A stretch of DNA of 37,560 nucleotides from Balneolales bacterium (GCA_022565805.1 JAIULZ010000026.1:1-37560); one strand, 5' to 3'. Shown: positions 25,883 through 35,471, counted from the first letter of the stretch. Numbers and translations: made by a program. The notes: generated by a model from the sequence alone, not told the origin.

Positions 25883-27367
25883 ATGAAGCGAACTATAGCA
25901 GTTATTGGTGCAGGTATTGGTGGGTTAACAGCCGCTGTTCGTCTTGCCGCTGATGGTCATAAGGTCTCTGTTTGGGAAAAAAACGCTAATGCTGGCGGTA
26001 AACTCAACGAACGATTGATAGATGGGTACAGATTTGACACCGGACCCAGCCTTTTTACCATGCCCTTTGTTATAAAAGAGCTATTTGAACATTGTAACAG
26101 AAAGCTTGAAGACTACCTCGAGCTCTCCCCTGTAGACCCATTATGCCGTTACTTTTGGCGCGATGGTACCCGTTTTGATTGTTCTACTAATCTGCAGAGT
26201 ACATTAGAACAAATAGACACCTTTGCACCCGAAGATGCCGAAGATTATGTACGCTTTTTAGGGTATGCTGCAGATATCTACAAAAAGACCGCCAACACTT
26301 TTATAATGAATCCCCTGCAAAAAATTGGCGATCTTAAAGATTTAAAGAAATCTGATATATTTAAGATTGATGCTTTTCCAACAGTTAGTACGAGAGTAGA
26401 TAAATATTTTAGCTCGCCTTATTTGAAGCAGGTTTTTAAGAGATTTGCAACCTATAATGGTTCTTCGCCATATCTGGCACCAGCTACTATAAACGTAATT
26501 TCATATGTTGAACTATGCCAGGGCGGATACTATTTAAGAGGTGGACTTTATTCGCTTGCAAAGGCACTTTTACGGCTTTGTGATGAATTCGATATTGATA
26601 TTAACTACAACAAGGAAGTAAAAAAGATTACCCTCGAAGACAAAAAAGTGAAAGGATTGCTTTTTACAGACGGGGAAACGTGTGAAGCGGAATATATTTT
26701 TTCTAATGCGGATGCCACCATTACCTACCTTGATTTATTAGAGGAAAACACGCTTAGAAAGAAACAGGCAGAACGTATTCGCAGTGTAGAGCCTTCCTGC
26801 TCCGGATTTGTGCTTTTATTGGGATTAAACAAAACTTTTTCGGACTTAAAACACCATAATATTTTCTTTTCCAGAGACTACGAAAAAGAGTTTATGGAAA
26901 TTTTCCACCGGAAAATAATGCCGGAAGACCCTACGATTTATATTGCAAACACTTCTTACACAGATCCCGAGCATGCACCAGAAGGTGGCTCGAATCTGTT
27001 TATTTTAGTGAATGCTCCGTATCTGTCGAAAAAGTTTATATGGGATGAGGATACGATTAAAGAGCAACGTACAAAGATCATTCAAAAACTTGAGTCTTTT
27101 GGCTTAAATGGTCTGGGAAAATCGATTGTGGTCGAAGACCATATTACCCCTCAAAATTTTTACGATGTATATCGATCGAATAAGGGCTCGATTTATGGCA
27201 CATCATCTAATCAACAGCTGTCGGCTTTTTTACGGCCCCGTAATAAATCACCCTACATAGAAAACCTGTATTTGATTGGCGGTTCTACGCACCCGGGTGG
27301 CGGTATTCCTTTGGTAATGATGTCTGCAAAACATGCCATAACCATATTTAACCGAAATGGCAGCTAA
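25883..27367 (+). CDS. Carotenoid desaturase, CrtI/CrtD type
   Basis: An FAD-dependent oxidoreductase of the phytoene-desaturase family, 494 aa. The N terminus is a dinucleotide-binding fold, VIGAGIGGLTAA, followed by EKNANAGGKLNE, and DTGPSLFTMP is a typical family block. The C-terminal FAD motif reads LYLIGGSTHPGGGIPLVMMS; the GGS-HPGGGIPL pattern is closer to flavobacterial CrtD (3,4-desaturase of hydroxylated carotenoids) than to classical CrtI, as I remember the families. No phytoene synthase (crtB) or cyclase lies nearby, so it is an isolated gene. CrtD is favoured, with CrtI as the alternative. It is about 160 nt downstream of the rlmD-like gene and probably separately transcribed. Confidence 0.83.
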   Translation: MKRTIAVIGAGIGGLTAAVRLAADGHKVSVWEKNANAGGKLNERLIDGYRFDTGPSLFTMPFVIKELFEHCNRKLEDYLELSPVDPLCRYFWRDGTRFDCSTNLQSTLEQIDTFAPEDAEDYVRFLGYAADIYKKTANTFIMNPLQKIGDLKDLKKSDIFKIDAFPTVSTRVDKYFSSPYLKQVFKRFATYNGSSPYLAPATINVISYVELCQGGYYLRGGLYSLAKALLRLCDEFDIDINYNKEVKKITLEDKKVKGLLFTDGETCEAEYIFSNADATITYLDLLEENTLRKKQAERIRSVEPSCSGFVLLLGLNKTFSDLKHHNIFFSRDYEKEFMEIFHRKIMPEDPTIYIANTSYTDPEHAPEGGSNLFILVNAPYLSKKFIWDEDTIKEQRTKIIQKLESFGLNGLGKSIVVEDHITPQNFYDVYRSNKGSIYGTSSNQQLSAFLRPRNKSPYIENLYLIGGSTHPGGGIPLVMMSAKHAITIFNRNGS

Positions 27368-27606
27368 GAAATCACGAGCCCTTCCTACCTAAGTATAATA
27401 ACTATAACTGTTTATAATTAAAAAGAATAAAAACGGCTGGTATATATGCAAAATCCTGATGCTTTCAAGTCGTTCTCGGAGATGGGCAACTTGTTTCACT
27501 CAACATCGGATTACTTTGAATACACTGAGCACGTTCTATATGTATGAACTAAATTTATCAGGTTTAGAAAAGGCATTGTGAAACGAATAAGCCGATACAA
27601 ATAAGT

Positions 27607-28851
27607 CTAATCAAGCCCTATAGCTTCAATTTTATTTTCAGCTAAAAACGATCTCAGGTCGGCACCAGATGGCTGCTGATATGCTTTAAGACCGAATTCT
27701 GAAATTACTGAAAATAAATGGTCAAAAATATCGGCTTGAATAGCCTCATACTCGGCCCAAACGACAGTATTCGTAAATACGTATATTTGCAGAGGTATCC
27801 CCTTGTCTGTGGGTTCTAGTTGCCTTATCAGCATGAGGAGATTCGTATTTGCTTTTGGGTGTTTTCTAAGGTATTCGATAATATAAGCGCGAAAAGTACC
27901 AATATTTGTTAACCAACGGGAATTGGTGAGCATAGAAGTATTGTCTTTCAGATACTTGTCGTTATAACTATTCACATCCGCTAATTTCTTATCTATATAG
28001 TCTTTTATCAGGTGAGATTGCCTAAGCCGCTGAATTTCGCTGTAGCTTAAAAAACGTATGGTGTGTATATCGACATGAATTGATCTCATAATTCTGCGTC
28101 CGCCAGATTCCTGCATACCACGCCAGTTTCTAAAGCTGTGCTCCAGAAATTTATGGGTAGGTATTACAGTAATTGTTTTATCAAAATTCTGCACACGCAC
28201 ATTATTTAAAGAAATATCAATTACATCGCCATCGGCACCAAAATTTGGCATTTCAATCCAGTCTCCAATACGAATGAGATCGTTATTTGTAAGCTGTACG
28301 CTTGCCACCAAAGAAAGTAAAGTATCTCTGAAAACAATTAACAAAATAGCGGTAATGGCTCCAATACCCGACAAAAACATCCATGGGGATTGATCCGAAA
28401 GACTCGCTACCATAAATATAATAGCAAGCATATAAATAAGAAGATTACCCAGCTGTATATAGCTTTTAATCGGTCTTAAATGAGCTCTTGGCAGTTTTTG
28501 ATAGAGTTCATTTACCGAGGTTAGCAGCGAATCAAGAACCCTTGCTACCACAAATATCATTAAAGCAGAGGTTATTCTGCTTATAAAATCTTCGATTACC
28601 GGAGAAAGATCCGGTACAAAACTGATACCCAGATAAATAATCAATAAAGGAATTGCAAATAGTGCACGCTGGGGCAATTTCTTCTTAAGAATAACTTCGT
28701 ACCATTCCGAAGTCGTCTTTTCATCCAGTTTTGTAAGTACTTTTATGATCCAATAGCGAATTATAAGCTGAAAAATAGCTGCCATTGAAAAAAGAAAAAG
28801 CAACCACTGCAACGTTTTCCCACTAAAACTATCTCCAAAAAAGTCTATCAT
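27607..28851 (-). CDS. Mechanosensitive channel, YbdG-type MscS family
   Basis: A small-conductance mechanosensitive channel protein of the inner membrane, 414 aa. About five membrane helices lie at about 15-37, 60-80, 87-110, 128-148 and 155-180, the last serving as the pore helix (AITAILLIVFRDTLLSLVAS). The beta domain begins IGDWIEMPNFGADGDVIDI, followed by VRVQNFDKTITVIPTHKF and SFRNWRGMQESGGRR. These blocks match E. coli YbdG (MscM) closely from memory and differ from MscS itself. It likely opens on hypo-osmotic shock. It is convergent with the desaturase gene and 124 nt from the glycosyltransferase upstream. Confidence 0.9.
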   Translation of the reverse strand: MIDFFGDSFSGKTLQWLLFLFSMAAIFQLIIRYWIIKVLTKLDEKTTSEWYEVILKKKLPQRALFAIPLLIIYLGISFVPDLSPVIEDFISRITSALMIFVVARVLDSLLTSVNELYQKLPRAHLRPIKSYIQLGNLLIYMLAIIFMVASLSDQSPWMFLSGIGAITAILLIVFRDTLLSLVASVQLTNNDLIRIGDWIEMPNFGADGDVIDISLNNVRVQNFDKTITVIPTHKFLEHSFRNWRGMQESGGRRIMRSIHVDIHTIRFLSYSEIQRLRQSHLIKDYIDKKLADVNSYNDKYLKDNTSMLTNSRWLTNIGTFRAYIIEYLRKHPKANTNLLMLIRQLEPTDKGIPLQIYVFTNTVVWAEYEAIQADIFDHLFSVISEFGLKAYQQPSGADLRSFLAENKIEAIGLD

Positions 28852-28975
28852 TTATTGTCTTTTTGTATATGATGAAAATTCAATATAAATAAATGTAATT
28901 CCATCGCCTTATTAGGCCGGTGGTATGAAACATCTTTCCAATTCTTGTTTCTACGTACTTTAAACTATCCTCTTG

Positions 28976-30136
28976 TTATTGATTATAATGTTGGATCGAG
29001 TTGCTTAATTTTTGAGCGGTATTGCGCCAATTTAGCTCATCCAATACTCTTCTACGGCCTAAATGTCCCATTTTTTTTCCCCGATCCGGGTTTTGAAATA
29101 AAAATAAAATAGCGTCTGCAAGCTCTTTTGTATCTCCTTCACGAACTATTATTCCTGTTTCCATATGCAAAACTGCATCGGGAACCCCTCCGGAATCTGA
29201 CGCAATAACAGGAAGACTGCAAGCATTTGCTTCAAGGTATACAATACCAAAACCTTCTACATCGGGTGGTATTGTTTGGGGTACCATCACAAAAACATTA
29301 GATGCATTATACAAAGCGGGAAGGTTTTGAAACGGCACTTTTCCAATTAAACGTATACTGCCCGCATTGGATATACGATTGATCTGAGACTGTAAATTTT
29401 GCTTTTCCGGACCATCTCCGGCAATGATGTATACCAAACAAGGTATCTTTTCTTTAAGTCGCTCTACAGCCTCAATTACGATTCCAACGCCCTTTCTCTG
29501 CACGAGTCGCGCAGTAGTAGAAAGCACGAAGGCATTTTTAGGAATAGCATGAGTTTTGCGAAATTCTTGCCCTGAAGCTACATCGGGACTAAAAAAGACA
29601 GGGTCTGTACCGTTATTTATAATCTGCGTATTATGAAGCCCGATTCCAAGCCTCAAAAGCACTTTCTGTGTATAGACACTTACAGGATAATATACGGCGG
29701 GCAGACGCATTAATAGCGTTCGGTATATTCTGAAAAGCGAATTCAAAATAGGTAAACTGGGTTCCAGCAAGAGTTCTCGCGCATGTGCCGCACAAAATAT
29801 GGGTCCATGATAACCAAAGACCCTTGCTACGTAAGAAGCTGCAAGGGAATTCCACTGTGCATGAAAAATGCAGTCGGGTTTATGGGTACGGATTATAGAT
29901 CTTATTTGAATAATAAGCTTTAACCCTAACAAACTATTTGATGATCTGATCCGGATTACTGAATAGGGCTGTTTTTCGTCAAATAAAGCAGCTTCGGACT
30001 TTTCCGGTGCAATTACAGTAACTTTATGCCCCAAAGCAGAAAGATTATTCGCCAGTTCTGCGCTATAGGTGTGTATCCCGCCTATTTCAGGCGGAAAATC
30101 CTGGCTAATAAATAAAATAGACCGCTTTTCAGCCAT
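28976..30136 (-). CDS. Glycosyltransferase family 4 (GT-B fold)
   Basis: A retaining glycosyltransferase with the GT-B fold, 386 aa. The N terminus, ILFISQDFPPEIGGIHTYS, is the glycine-rich start of the GT4 acceptor domain. The donor-binding domain has LSTTARLVQRKGVGIVIEA, IAGDGPEKQNLQ and EGFGIVYLEANACSLPVIA, the E-x7-E motif of GT4 with Glu at both ends, then SDSGGVPDAV. There is no signal peptide, so it acts at the cytoplasmic face on a lipid-linked or polymer acceptor. The sugar cannot be predicted. It is 182 nt downstream of the HTTM-like gene on the same strand. Confidence 0.87.
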   Translation of the reverse strand: MAEKRSILFISQDFPPEIGGIHTYSAELANNLSALGHKVTVIAPEKSEAALFDEKQPYSVIRIRSSNSLLGLKLIIQIRSIIRTHKPDCIFHAQWNSLAASYVARVFGYHGPIFCAAHARELLLEPSLPILNSLFRIYRTLLMRLPAVYYPVSVYTQKVLLRLGIGLHNTQIINNGTDPVFFSPDVASGQEFRKTHAIPKNAFVLSTTARLVQRKGVGIVIEAVERLKEKIPCLVYIIAGDGPEKQNLQSQINRISNAGSIRLIGKVPFQNLPALYNASNVFVMVPQTIPPDVEGFGIVYLEANACSLPVIASDSGGVPDAVLHMETGIIVREGDTKELADAILFLFQNPDRGKKMGHLGRRRVLDELNWRNTAQKLSNSIQHYNQ

Positions 30137-30318
30137 TTTTACATGCTAAAGGCAAATATAGTTTGTTTTGCAAGATGTATTCGAAGTCAATTAAAAACTT
30201 CTGCTTATGTTCGAAATTAAACATCAGATCAAAAATATAAATGGTAACTCTTACCTTGGAGATCTTAGGTTGTAATTTCAATTTAAGTAAGAAGCCGGGT
30301 AAAAGCATACCCCCTGTT

Positions 30319-31281
30319 TTAAGGTATATTTTTCTTAACCGAAGACAGCCACTCAGGGGTGGAAATATCGCCCTGAAAACGGTCAATCATATTATTTAGT
30401 GATGAATAATTTAGCCTGTCAAGTGCATAATCAATTAGTTTAAACCATGGGAAACCAGCTAATATTAAAACATACACATATGAGCTAAAACTTATGTTCA
30501 TAGTCCATTCAATTCCAAAATGCATACCCACGAGTAGTAACACTATGAAGGGTCTGAAAAAAGAAGACCAAACCATAACCCCAACGGCCTCTGTAGCTAA
30601 GCCAAAAAACAGTATGATAGTTGCCAGCCAGTACCATTGTATAGTAAACTCCTGGAGTACATTTAGCTGAAACGAACCGTCTGCAGAAAGTACATCTACA
30701 CTTCGCTCTCCAATCCAAAGCCAAAGATGTCTGCCGTCTATCCAAAGTGGACCAGTACCGATAAGCTTACAAACTGCAGCGGAAGTATAGGCAAGACCCA
30801 TAAAAAATAGAATCATGCCGAAAGAAAATTTACGGAAGCGAATACCGTCTTTATACAAAATGGCGGCAACAGCAAGCGCAAGCAGACATAAACCAGCCAT
30901 ATTCGAACCATGAGATATCTCCCCCAAAGAATAGCGAGAGATGTACTGAAAGTGGATAGCAAAAACAGCAATGAGATATGAAAACTTATTCAGTCGCAAA
31001 AAGCCTGCGGCACAAGCTAGTGTAATAATACCAGCATTGAGATAGGGCAGCAGGTCATCAAACATAAAATGTACGCTAATGTACTGAGCCAAACCCAATG
31101 GCAGCACTACATCCTGAATTCTTGAAATATATGGAGCCCAGTTCCATGCATACGTTATTATGAGTGAAATAATAAGCAGCTCCAGCATTTGAAAATAAAT
31201 ATAATATCCTCTCGACTCGACCTGCCCTGGCTGGAAAATCATATTGGAAATCCAGTCGATAAATTTATTCACCTTATTCAT
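30319..31281 (-). CDS. HTTM-like multipass membrane protein
   Basis: A 320-aa integral membrane protein with about eight hydrophobic segments. Its layout resembles the HTTM domain related to the vitamin-K-dependent gamma-carboxylase N terminus: short charged turns such as GIRFRKFS, KLIGTGPLWIDGRHLWLWI, and a histidine-containing helix near LLVGMHFGIEWTMNISFSSY. I rate the family assignment as likely, not certain. No lumenal enzyme domain follows. The start overlaps the stop of the upstream gene by 4 nt (31278-31281), indicating translational coupling with it. The function is unknown. Confidence 0.6.
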   Translation of the reverse strand: MNKVNKFIDWISNMIFQPGQVESRGYYIYFQMLELLIISLIITYAWNWAPYISRIQDVVLPLGLAQYISVHFMFDDLLPYLNAGIITLACAAGFLRLNKFSYLIAVFAIHFQYISRYSLGEISHGSNMAGLCLLALAVAAILYKDGIRFRKFSFGMILFFMGLAYTSAAVCKLIGTGPLWIDGRHLWLWIGERSVDVLSADGSFQLNVLQEFTIQWYWLATIILFFGLATEAVGVMVWSSFFRPFIVLLLVGMHFGIEWTMNISFSSYVYVLILAGFPWFKLIDYALDRLNYSSLNNMIDRFQGDISTPEWLSSVKKNIP

Positions 31282-31757
31282 CTCGGCAAATCTCCCCTCA
31301 AATCAGGATGCAATATGGTAGCTTCCGGGCTCATAAAAATATATGGCTGGTAAGAAATCACTACAGAATCTGATATTTCCGGATGAAGACTTCCCGTTAC
31401 CTTATAAATCATAATTTGCTCTCTCGAAGTAACTTCGCCCAATAAGGCACGCATATTGCTAAGAGCACGCTCATTCCACTCTGCTGTCTTAGAAACGAAA
31501 TTTGATACATCATTTTGATTTACACCGAGCGAAACCATAGACAAAACGTCTCCATCGAGCTGATCTGCGCCTACAGTTTTCCAGTTTATCATATTTTCGT
31601 CGTAATCGACCACGCGAACATGGGATCTGACCCACGGATTTCCGGCCTGTGAGAACATCGGAAAAATGCTAAAGGGCCAGAATTCACCTTCATGAGGGGC
31701 CACAAGCACTCCAAAAATAATAAATACAGTGATGAGGGCCTTTTTATTTTTCTTCAT
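31278..31757 (-). CDS. Membrane-anchored exported protein with a WPFSIFPMFS motif
   Basis: A 159-aa protein with an uncleaved-looking N-terminal membrane segment (KKALITVFIIFGVLVAP, about 4-21), then GEFWPFSIFPMFSQAG (25-40) and a soluble domain with beta-strand-like alternation. WPFS/FPMFS-type motifs recur, in my recollection, in small proteins encoded next to HTTM/VKGC-like membrane proteins. The downstream start overlaps this stop by 4 nt. I do not recognise a family name or enzymatic motif. The two proteins probably work together in the membrane. Confidence 0.65.
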   Translation of the reverse strand: MKKNKKALITVFIIFGVLVAPHEGEFWPFSIFPMFSQAGNPWVRSHVRVVDYDENMINWKTVGADQLDGDVLSMVSLGVNQNDVSNFVSKTAEWNERALSNMRALLGEVTSREQIMIYKVTGSLHPEISDSVVISYQPYIFMSPEATILHPDLRGDLPR

Positions 31758-31834
31758 ATATACTTAATGAAGTAAGCACTTAATATTAATGTATAGAAAA
31801 TGAGGGAAGAGTTAGAGAGAGCTCTTAACACTAA

Positions 31835-31865
31835 AACCATCCACACCCTGTAAGGTGAGGTGGTT
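31835..31865 (-). terminator. Imperfect hairpin, possible terminator of the 31887 gene
   Basis: AACCA (31835-31839) pairs with TGGTT (31861-31865), and an inner CACC pairs with GGTG around a short loop. On the minus strand it is followed by only four T residues. It lies about 20 nt past the glycosyltransferase stop, at the right place for a terminator, but both the stem and the T-run are weak. Confidence 0.4.
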
Positions 31866-31886
31866 GTTTAATTTACGGAAAGTAAA

Positions 31887-32867
31887 TTACGCACTTGTCA
31901 AACTCCTTTCCTGCACTATTTCTTCCCATCTTCTTTTTTTATAGGAATTGAAATATTTTTTTTCATGATTCCAGCCGAAATGGATAGCGTAGGGTGTAAC
32001 CTTAAGGTGATCCATACTACGGGGGAGAATTAATTTTCCAGCCGTCATCAGAAGTTTATATAGCCACTTAGATCTGATTCCGCGGAAGGAGAAGATAAAG
32101 GGATTACAAAAATAGATGCAGCTTACCTCTCTAAAATCTTTATCGTATTGTGTTAGAAAATGAATAAAATCGAGCTGTGGAGTTTCGTAACCATTAAACC
32201 AAGGGTATACATGAGTTTTGAGGCTACTCATTGCCATACCCAGACTCCATTCACAACTTTCCAGGTTACGGTTCTTTTCTTTGGTTCTGCTTACAAAGTG
32301 TGTTTGATCCATCTGATCCAGAAAATACGAAGCCTTTCGGCCAACCTCTTCTGCAAGAGCTTGATTACTTGCATACATCATCCCTGTTTGTACCCGGGGC
32401 AAGTGGGTAAGACCAAAACGTTTAAGCGTTTTCTGTCGCCTCCTCAGTAAGATATCAAAAGCAATTCCTATCGACTTGGAAGCCCCAAAGAAAACATCAG
32501 CAGAATCGACACCTGTAATAGTGAAGCCGTAAGGCTGCAAATTATGCCACAACGGATCGGGATTACGGCACCAAATCATATCTGAATCGAGGTACAAATT
32601 CCTGTCAAATGGCATAAATTTATGAATACTATGCTTAAAACCCACGATACTTTGGTATTGGGGTTCAAGAATACCTTTAAACTGGAAGTAATCGTCTAAA
32701 CCTCGTTCCCGAAGTGTATCGATGTGTTCCTGAGAAGCGTATATAGCAATCGGGCGGGTTTTATCATACCTTCTTATTGAATCGACACATACGATTACAT
32801 CATGCAGATATTTTAGCTTACCGTAGCTGGTAAATACATAACCTTCCTGTTTTATGGAAGCTGACAT
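31887..32867 (-). CDS. GT-A-fold glycosyltransferase (DxD type)
   Basis: A 326-aa cytoplasmic protein of the nucleotide-diphospho-sugar transferase fold. The donor-binding signature is NLYLDSDMIWCRNPD, with the DxD motif Asp94-Ser95-Asp96 expected to bind the metal and sugar nucleotide. N-terminal VFTSYGKLKYLHDVIVCVDSIRRYD resembles the start of GT8/GT24-like families. RVQTGMMYASNQAL (about 158-171) is the block after the DxD where such enzymes place the acceptor-side residues. HFGWNHEKKYF near the end resembles the terminal His segment. I cannot assign a CAZy family or acceptor. It is 129 nt upstream of the membrane-protein pair on the same strand. Confidence 0.75.
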   Translation of the reverse strand: MSASIKQEGYVFTSYGKLKYLHDVIVCVDSIRRYDKTRPIAIYASQEHIDTLRERGLDDYFQFKGILEPQYQSIVGFKHSIHKFMPFDRNLYLDSDMIWCRNPDPLWHNLQPYGFTITGVDSADVFFGASKSIGIAFDILLRRRQKTLKRFGLTHLPRVQTGMMYASNQALAEEVGRKASYFLDQMDQTHFVSRTKEKNRNLESCEWSLGMAMSSLKTHVYPWFNGYETPQLDFIHFLTQYDKDFREVSCIYFCNPFIFSFRGIRSKWLYKLLMTAGKLILPRSMDHLKVTPYAIHFGWNHEKKYFNSYKKRRWEEIVQERSLTSA

Positions 32868-33597
32868 AAATTTTTGATAGTTCCATGCTACATTTCCTTA
32901 ATTAATCAGAAAATGTGGTTATTACTTGATCAGAATTAATGTATACAAAAACCCGTAATACTGCAGGAATAGATTCAGGAGTAAAAACTATTCTTTCCCT
33001 GTAAAAAAGTCTGTATTCGGAAACTATATGAAGTTTTTTTTCAAAAAGTCTTCTTTATACTTAACTATTTGCAGAAATGCATTGCATTAAGCGGTTTTGA
33101 AACAATATCCCAAAATAATCATAATCAATGTAGAATAACAGCACACTTTAAGTCATTGCTAAACTTTAGTAGCTTGGTTGAGCCAACGGGTATTAAGCAG
33201 ACAACCAATGCAAGCTTTTCTTGCTTGAATAGATGAGTGAAGTACTTATGGATGTAACGCACTTTTTTTCTCGCTACCCATTTCGATTTTTGAATATGAT
33301 AGCCTTTTGTCTAAAAAAATGTAATGCTGTACTTTTCGTAAATGGGAAATGTACAAGAAGAATAAAGTCACCTGCCAGCCGTATGGAATTAAAAATGAAG
33401 CATAAGCCCAAACTTAGAATATGCGATTATTATGAATAACACGCCGTCAAATTCTTTCTGAAAGTTCCTAATCTTCTCATCCGGTCTTAATAACTTCGGG
33501 CTGTTTAAGCCCAACCCGTAAGAGTTTTGAATAACAGTTTATTCTGCCTTAGAACTGCTAATGCTAATTACTTGAAAGACGCTTTAAATTAAAGACG
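32868..33597. other. Gene-free interval between the GT-A gene and the lipocalin-like gene
   Basis: 730 bp with no convincing gene. The only frame of note (33233-33439, +) gives a 68-aa peptide without family features and without a credible start context. A small hairpin (GGGCT at 33498-33502, AGCCC at 33508-33512) lies about 90 nt past the lipocalin-like gene's stop on the minus strand, without a T-run. The promoter of the GT-A gene should lie near 32870-32960. Confidence 0.55.
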
Positions 33598-34701
33598 TTA
33601 TTCGACAACAAAGAAATTGTAAAAGCCATCTAATTTATTCTTATCGCCCATATCTACGGTGCCAAGACCCCGGAATTCCAAAACTTCGCCTCCAAGAAAA
33701 GTCCGGGCTGCTCTTCTCGCAACCCATGAAAGCTCGCTTAATACAGAAAAGCGCTCTTCATCTGCTGTACGAGACAAAGTTACAAAAGACATCTGCCCTT
33801 CCGGATGCATTAACGTAAGCTGTACTTCTGCGGGAATTCGTTTGCCAAAAGCTCTCGAACGGCTCAATTCTTCCATTTGATGAACCTGCTCTACCCAAAC
33901 ATTTCCGTTCTGATTAACCAATTTATGACCAATCGTCTGATTTCCTTTCTCAGAAGCCGGAAGCATAAAGTAAAAGATAGTCCAGTTGTTTTTATCTTGA
34001 TGGCTTATAAAACGAAAACCACTATCCATTAAGCGTGTTGTGGTTTGGTTTTGGAAAGTATGATCCATATAAGCCGTTCCATAGACCTCGCGCTGCTTAT
34101 CATTAATTTTAACAGAACCAGCTACTTTAGCGTAAGGGATGTGCGTAAAAATTCCTATTTCTTCATTTCCGATGTGATAAATGCCATTATCCCATTTAAA
34201 TCCCTTATGAATATCAGTTAGTGTAAGATGGATATCATAAGTAACACCGTCTTTTGAAGTACTTATAACCAGCTCGTGTTTATCTGATAAACTCCCGCTG
34301 AACCAAACATCGCGCCCCTCTCTTAATTGAAAATGATGCCCCTCTTTATCCTGTATTAGGTGCTCAATCGGGTATTCTCTTGATAGCTGATAAGTCTTGG
34401 AATCGAAACCTACTAAAGACAGGCGCAAGCCACTAACCGGGGATTTAAGGCTTCCGAAATTAGCTACAGAATAAGTGATATGAAGACGAATATCATCATT
34501 CAGAAAAAAATGATAGCTCCAAAACTCGTTGTAATGACTCCCGCTTAGAGTTTGTGCCCAAATATCTTGCTCATCGGTATAGTTGAGATCTCCACTCGGA
34601 TTCATAACCTGAGCATCAGCTTCTGTGGCTAGAGTAAAACCAGAAAGTTTAACAAAAACGAAAAAGCCGGTTAGTATTACAGCAGAATATTTGGTAATCA
34701 T
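33598..34701 (-). CDS. Exported CrtC/AttH/Svf1-like lipocalin-type protein
   Basis: A 367-aa protein with a signal peptide (MITKYSAVILTGFFVFVKLSG...DAQ, cleaved near residue 31). The body resembles the double-barrel lipocalin-like superfamily that includes hydroxyneurosporene synthase (CrtC), AttH and fungal Svf1. It shows EFWSYHFFLNDDIRLHI followed by an 'is it visible' type strand pattern, and YGTAYMDHTFQNQTTTRL in the second barrel, where the family has a conserved aspartate-histidine motif. The ATG at 34701 was preferred over a TTG at 34770 because the shorter form starts with the signal peptide. Likely periplasmic lipid or carotenoid binding; enzymatic activity is uncertain. It is 99 nt downstream of mlaC. 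Confidence 0.7.
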   Translation of the reverse strand: MITKYSAVILTGFFVFVKLSGFTLATEADAQVMNPSGDLNYTDEQDIWAQTLSGSHYNEFWSYHFFLNDDIRLHITYSVANFGSLKSPVSGLRLSLVGFDSKTYQLSREYPIEHLIQDKEGHHFQLREGRDVWFSGSLSDKHELVISTSKDGVTYDIHLTLTDIHKGFKWDNGIYHIGNEEIGIFTHIPYAKVAGSVKINDKQREVYGTAYMDHTFQNQTTTRLMDSGFRFISHQDKNNWTIFYFMLPASEKGNQTIGHKLVNQNGNVWVEQVHQMEELSRSRAFGKRIPAEVQLTLMHPEGQMSFVTLSRTADEERFSVLSELSWVARRAARTFLGGEVLEFRGLGTVDMGDKNKLDGFYNFFVVE

Positions 34702-34800
34702 ACGGTTCCGGATGGTAAAGAAGTTGGCGACAGCAATATCAATAACAGGATTGTTGCAATAAAATATCAAGGGTGCTACAGCTCGGCTACAATTACAATT

Positions 34801-35415
34801 TTAAATTAAGCCGGCTCGCCGCTTTAGGTTATCAAGTAATGCATCGTAGCCTCTTCTGCTAATGATACGCTGGAAAGACCTCCGGTAAGACTCGGCCGTA
34901 GAAACATTATCTACAGACATATCTGTAACAAACCATCCGTCGCTTCTTTTTTCCATCTCGTAAGTAACAGGAGTTCTAACATTTTCTAATGTTGCAACAG
35001 TACGAGCAGTTACAATATTTCCATCTACCTCAAAAGACTCATAAATGACATCTGCTCTGTAAATATCAAGGCTGTTTAAAGACTGATCGCGAATAACGCG
35101 GGCAAATACGTCAACAAATTCGCTTTGCTGCTCTTCAGACAAATCATCCCATGCAGACTGAAGCGCATGTTTTGCCATAGCTTTGTAATCAATAACTTCG
35201 TTGATTATATCCATCAACTCCTGCCGCTGCTCTTCGGTATGCTCGGTTCCTTTTGGACCAAGCAATTCTTTTATTTGAGCATCTCTCTGCTCGAGCATAG
35301 TTCTGGCTTCGCTCTCTAAATCTGATTGCAAAGCAGTAGCAGGTGAAGGAAACCCCGCTAGCATAAGAAGCAATATTACAATAAAACCTGTATAAACCTG
35401 TGATAAACTATTCAT
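34801..35415 (-). CDS. mlaC: MlaC/Ttg2D family periplasmic phospholipid carrier
   Basis: A periplasmic lipid-binding protein of the MlaC (Tgt2/toluene tolerance) family, 204 aa. The signal peptide is MNSLSQVYTGFIVILLLMLAGFPSPATA, cleaved near residue 28. The mature part shows the family pattern: an N-terminal helix pair (IKELLGPKG, QRQELMDIINEVIDYKAMAK), HALQSAWDDLSEEQQSEFVDVFARVI, then a beta-sheet (VIYESFEVDGNIVTARTVATL, VTYEMEKRSDGWFVTDMSVD). In Mla systems this protein shuttles phospholipid between the outer membrane and an MlaFEDB ABC transporter. No mlaA, mlaD, mlaE or mlaF is in the window. It is 56 nt downstream of the TolC-family gene. Confidence 0.9.
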   Translation of the reverse strand: MNSLSQVYTGFIVILLLMLAGFPSPATALQSDLESEARTMLEQRDAQIKELLGPKGTEHTEEQRQELMDIINEVIDYKAMAKHALQSAWDDLSEEQQSEFVDVFARVIRDQSLNSLDIYRADVIYESFEVDGNIVTARTVATLENVRTPVTYEMEKRSDGWFVTDMSVDNVSTAESYRRSFQRIISRRGYDALLDNLKRRAGLI

Positions 35416-35471
35416 GACTTACTCCCTAACTATTCGTGATTAAACTACTTTCAATTAATATTATCTGTCGG

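Noticed and set aside
33233-33439. 68-residue plus-strand frame in the 730-bp gap
   Set aside because: No family pattern, no promoter or ribosome-binding context, and its Cys and Phe content looks random.
33498-33512. Hairpin as terminator of the lipocalin-like gene
   Set aside because: Only 5 bp, no T-run on the minus strand and about 90 nt past the stop.
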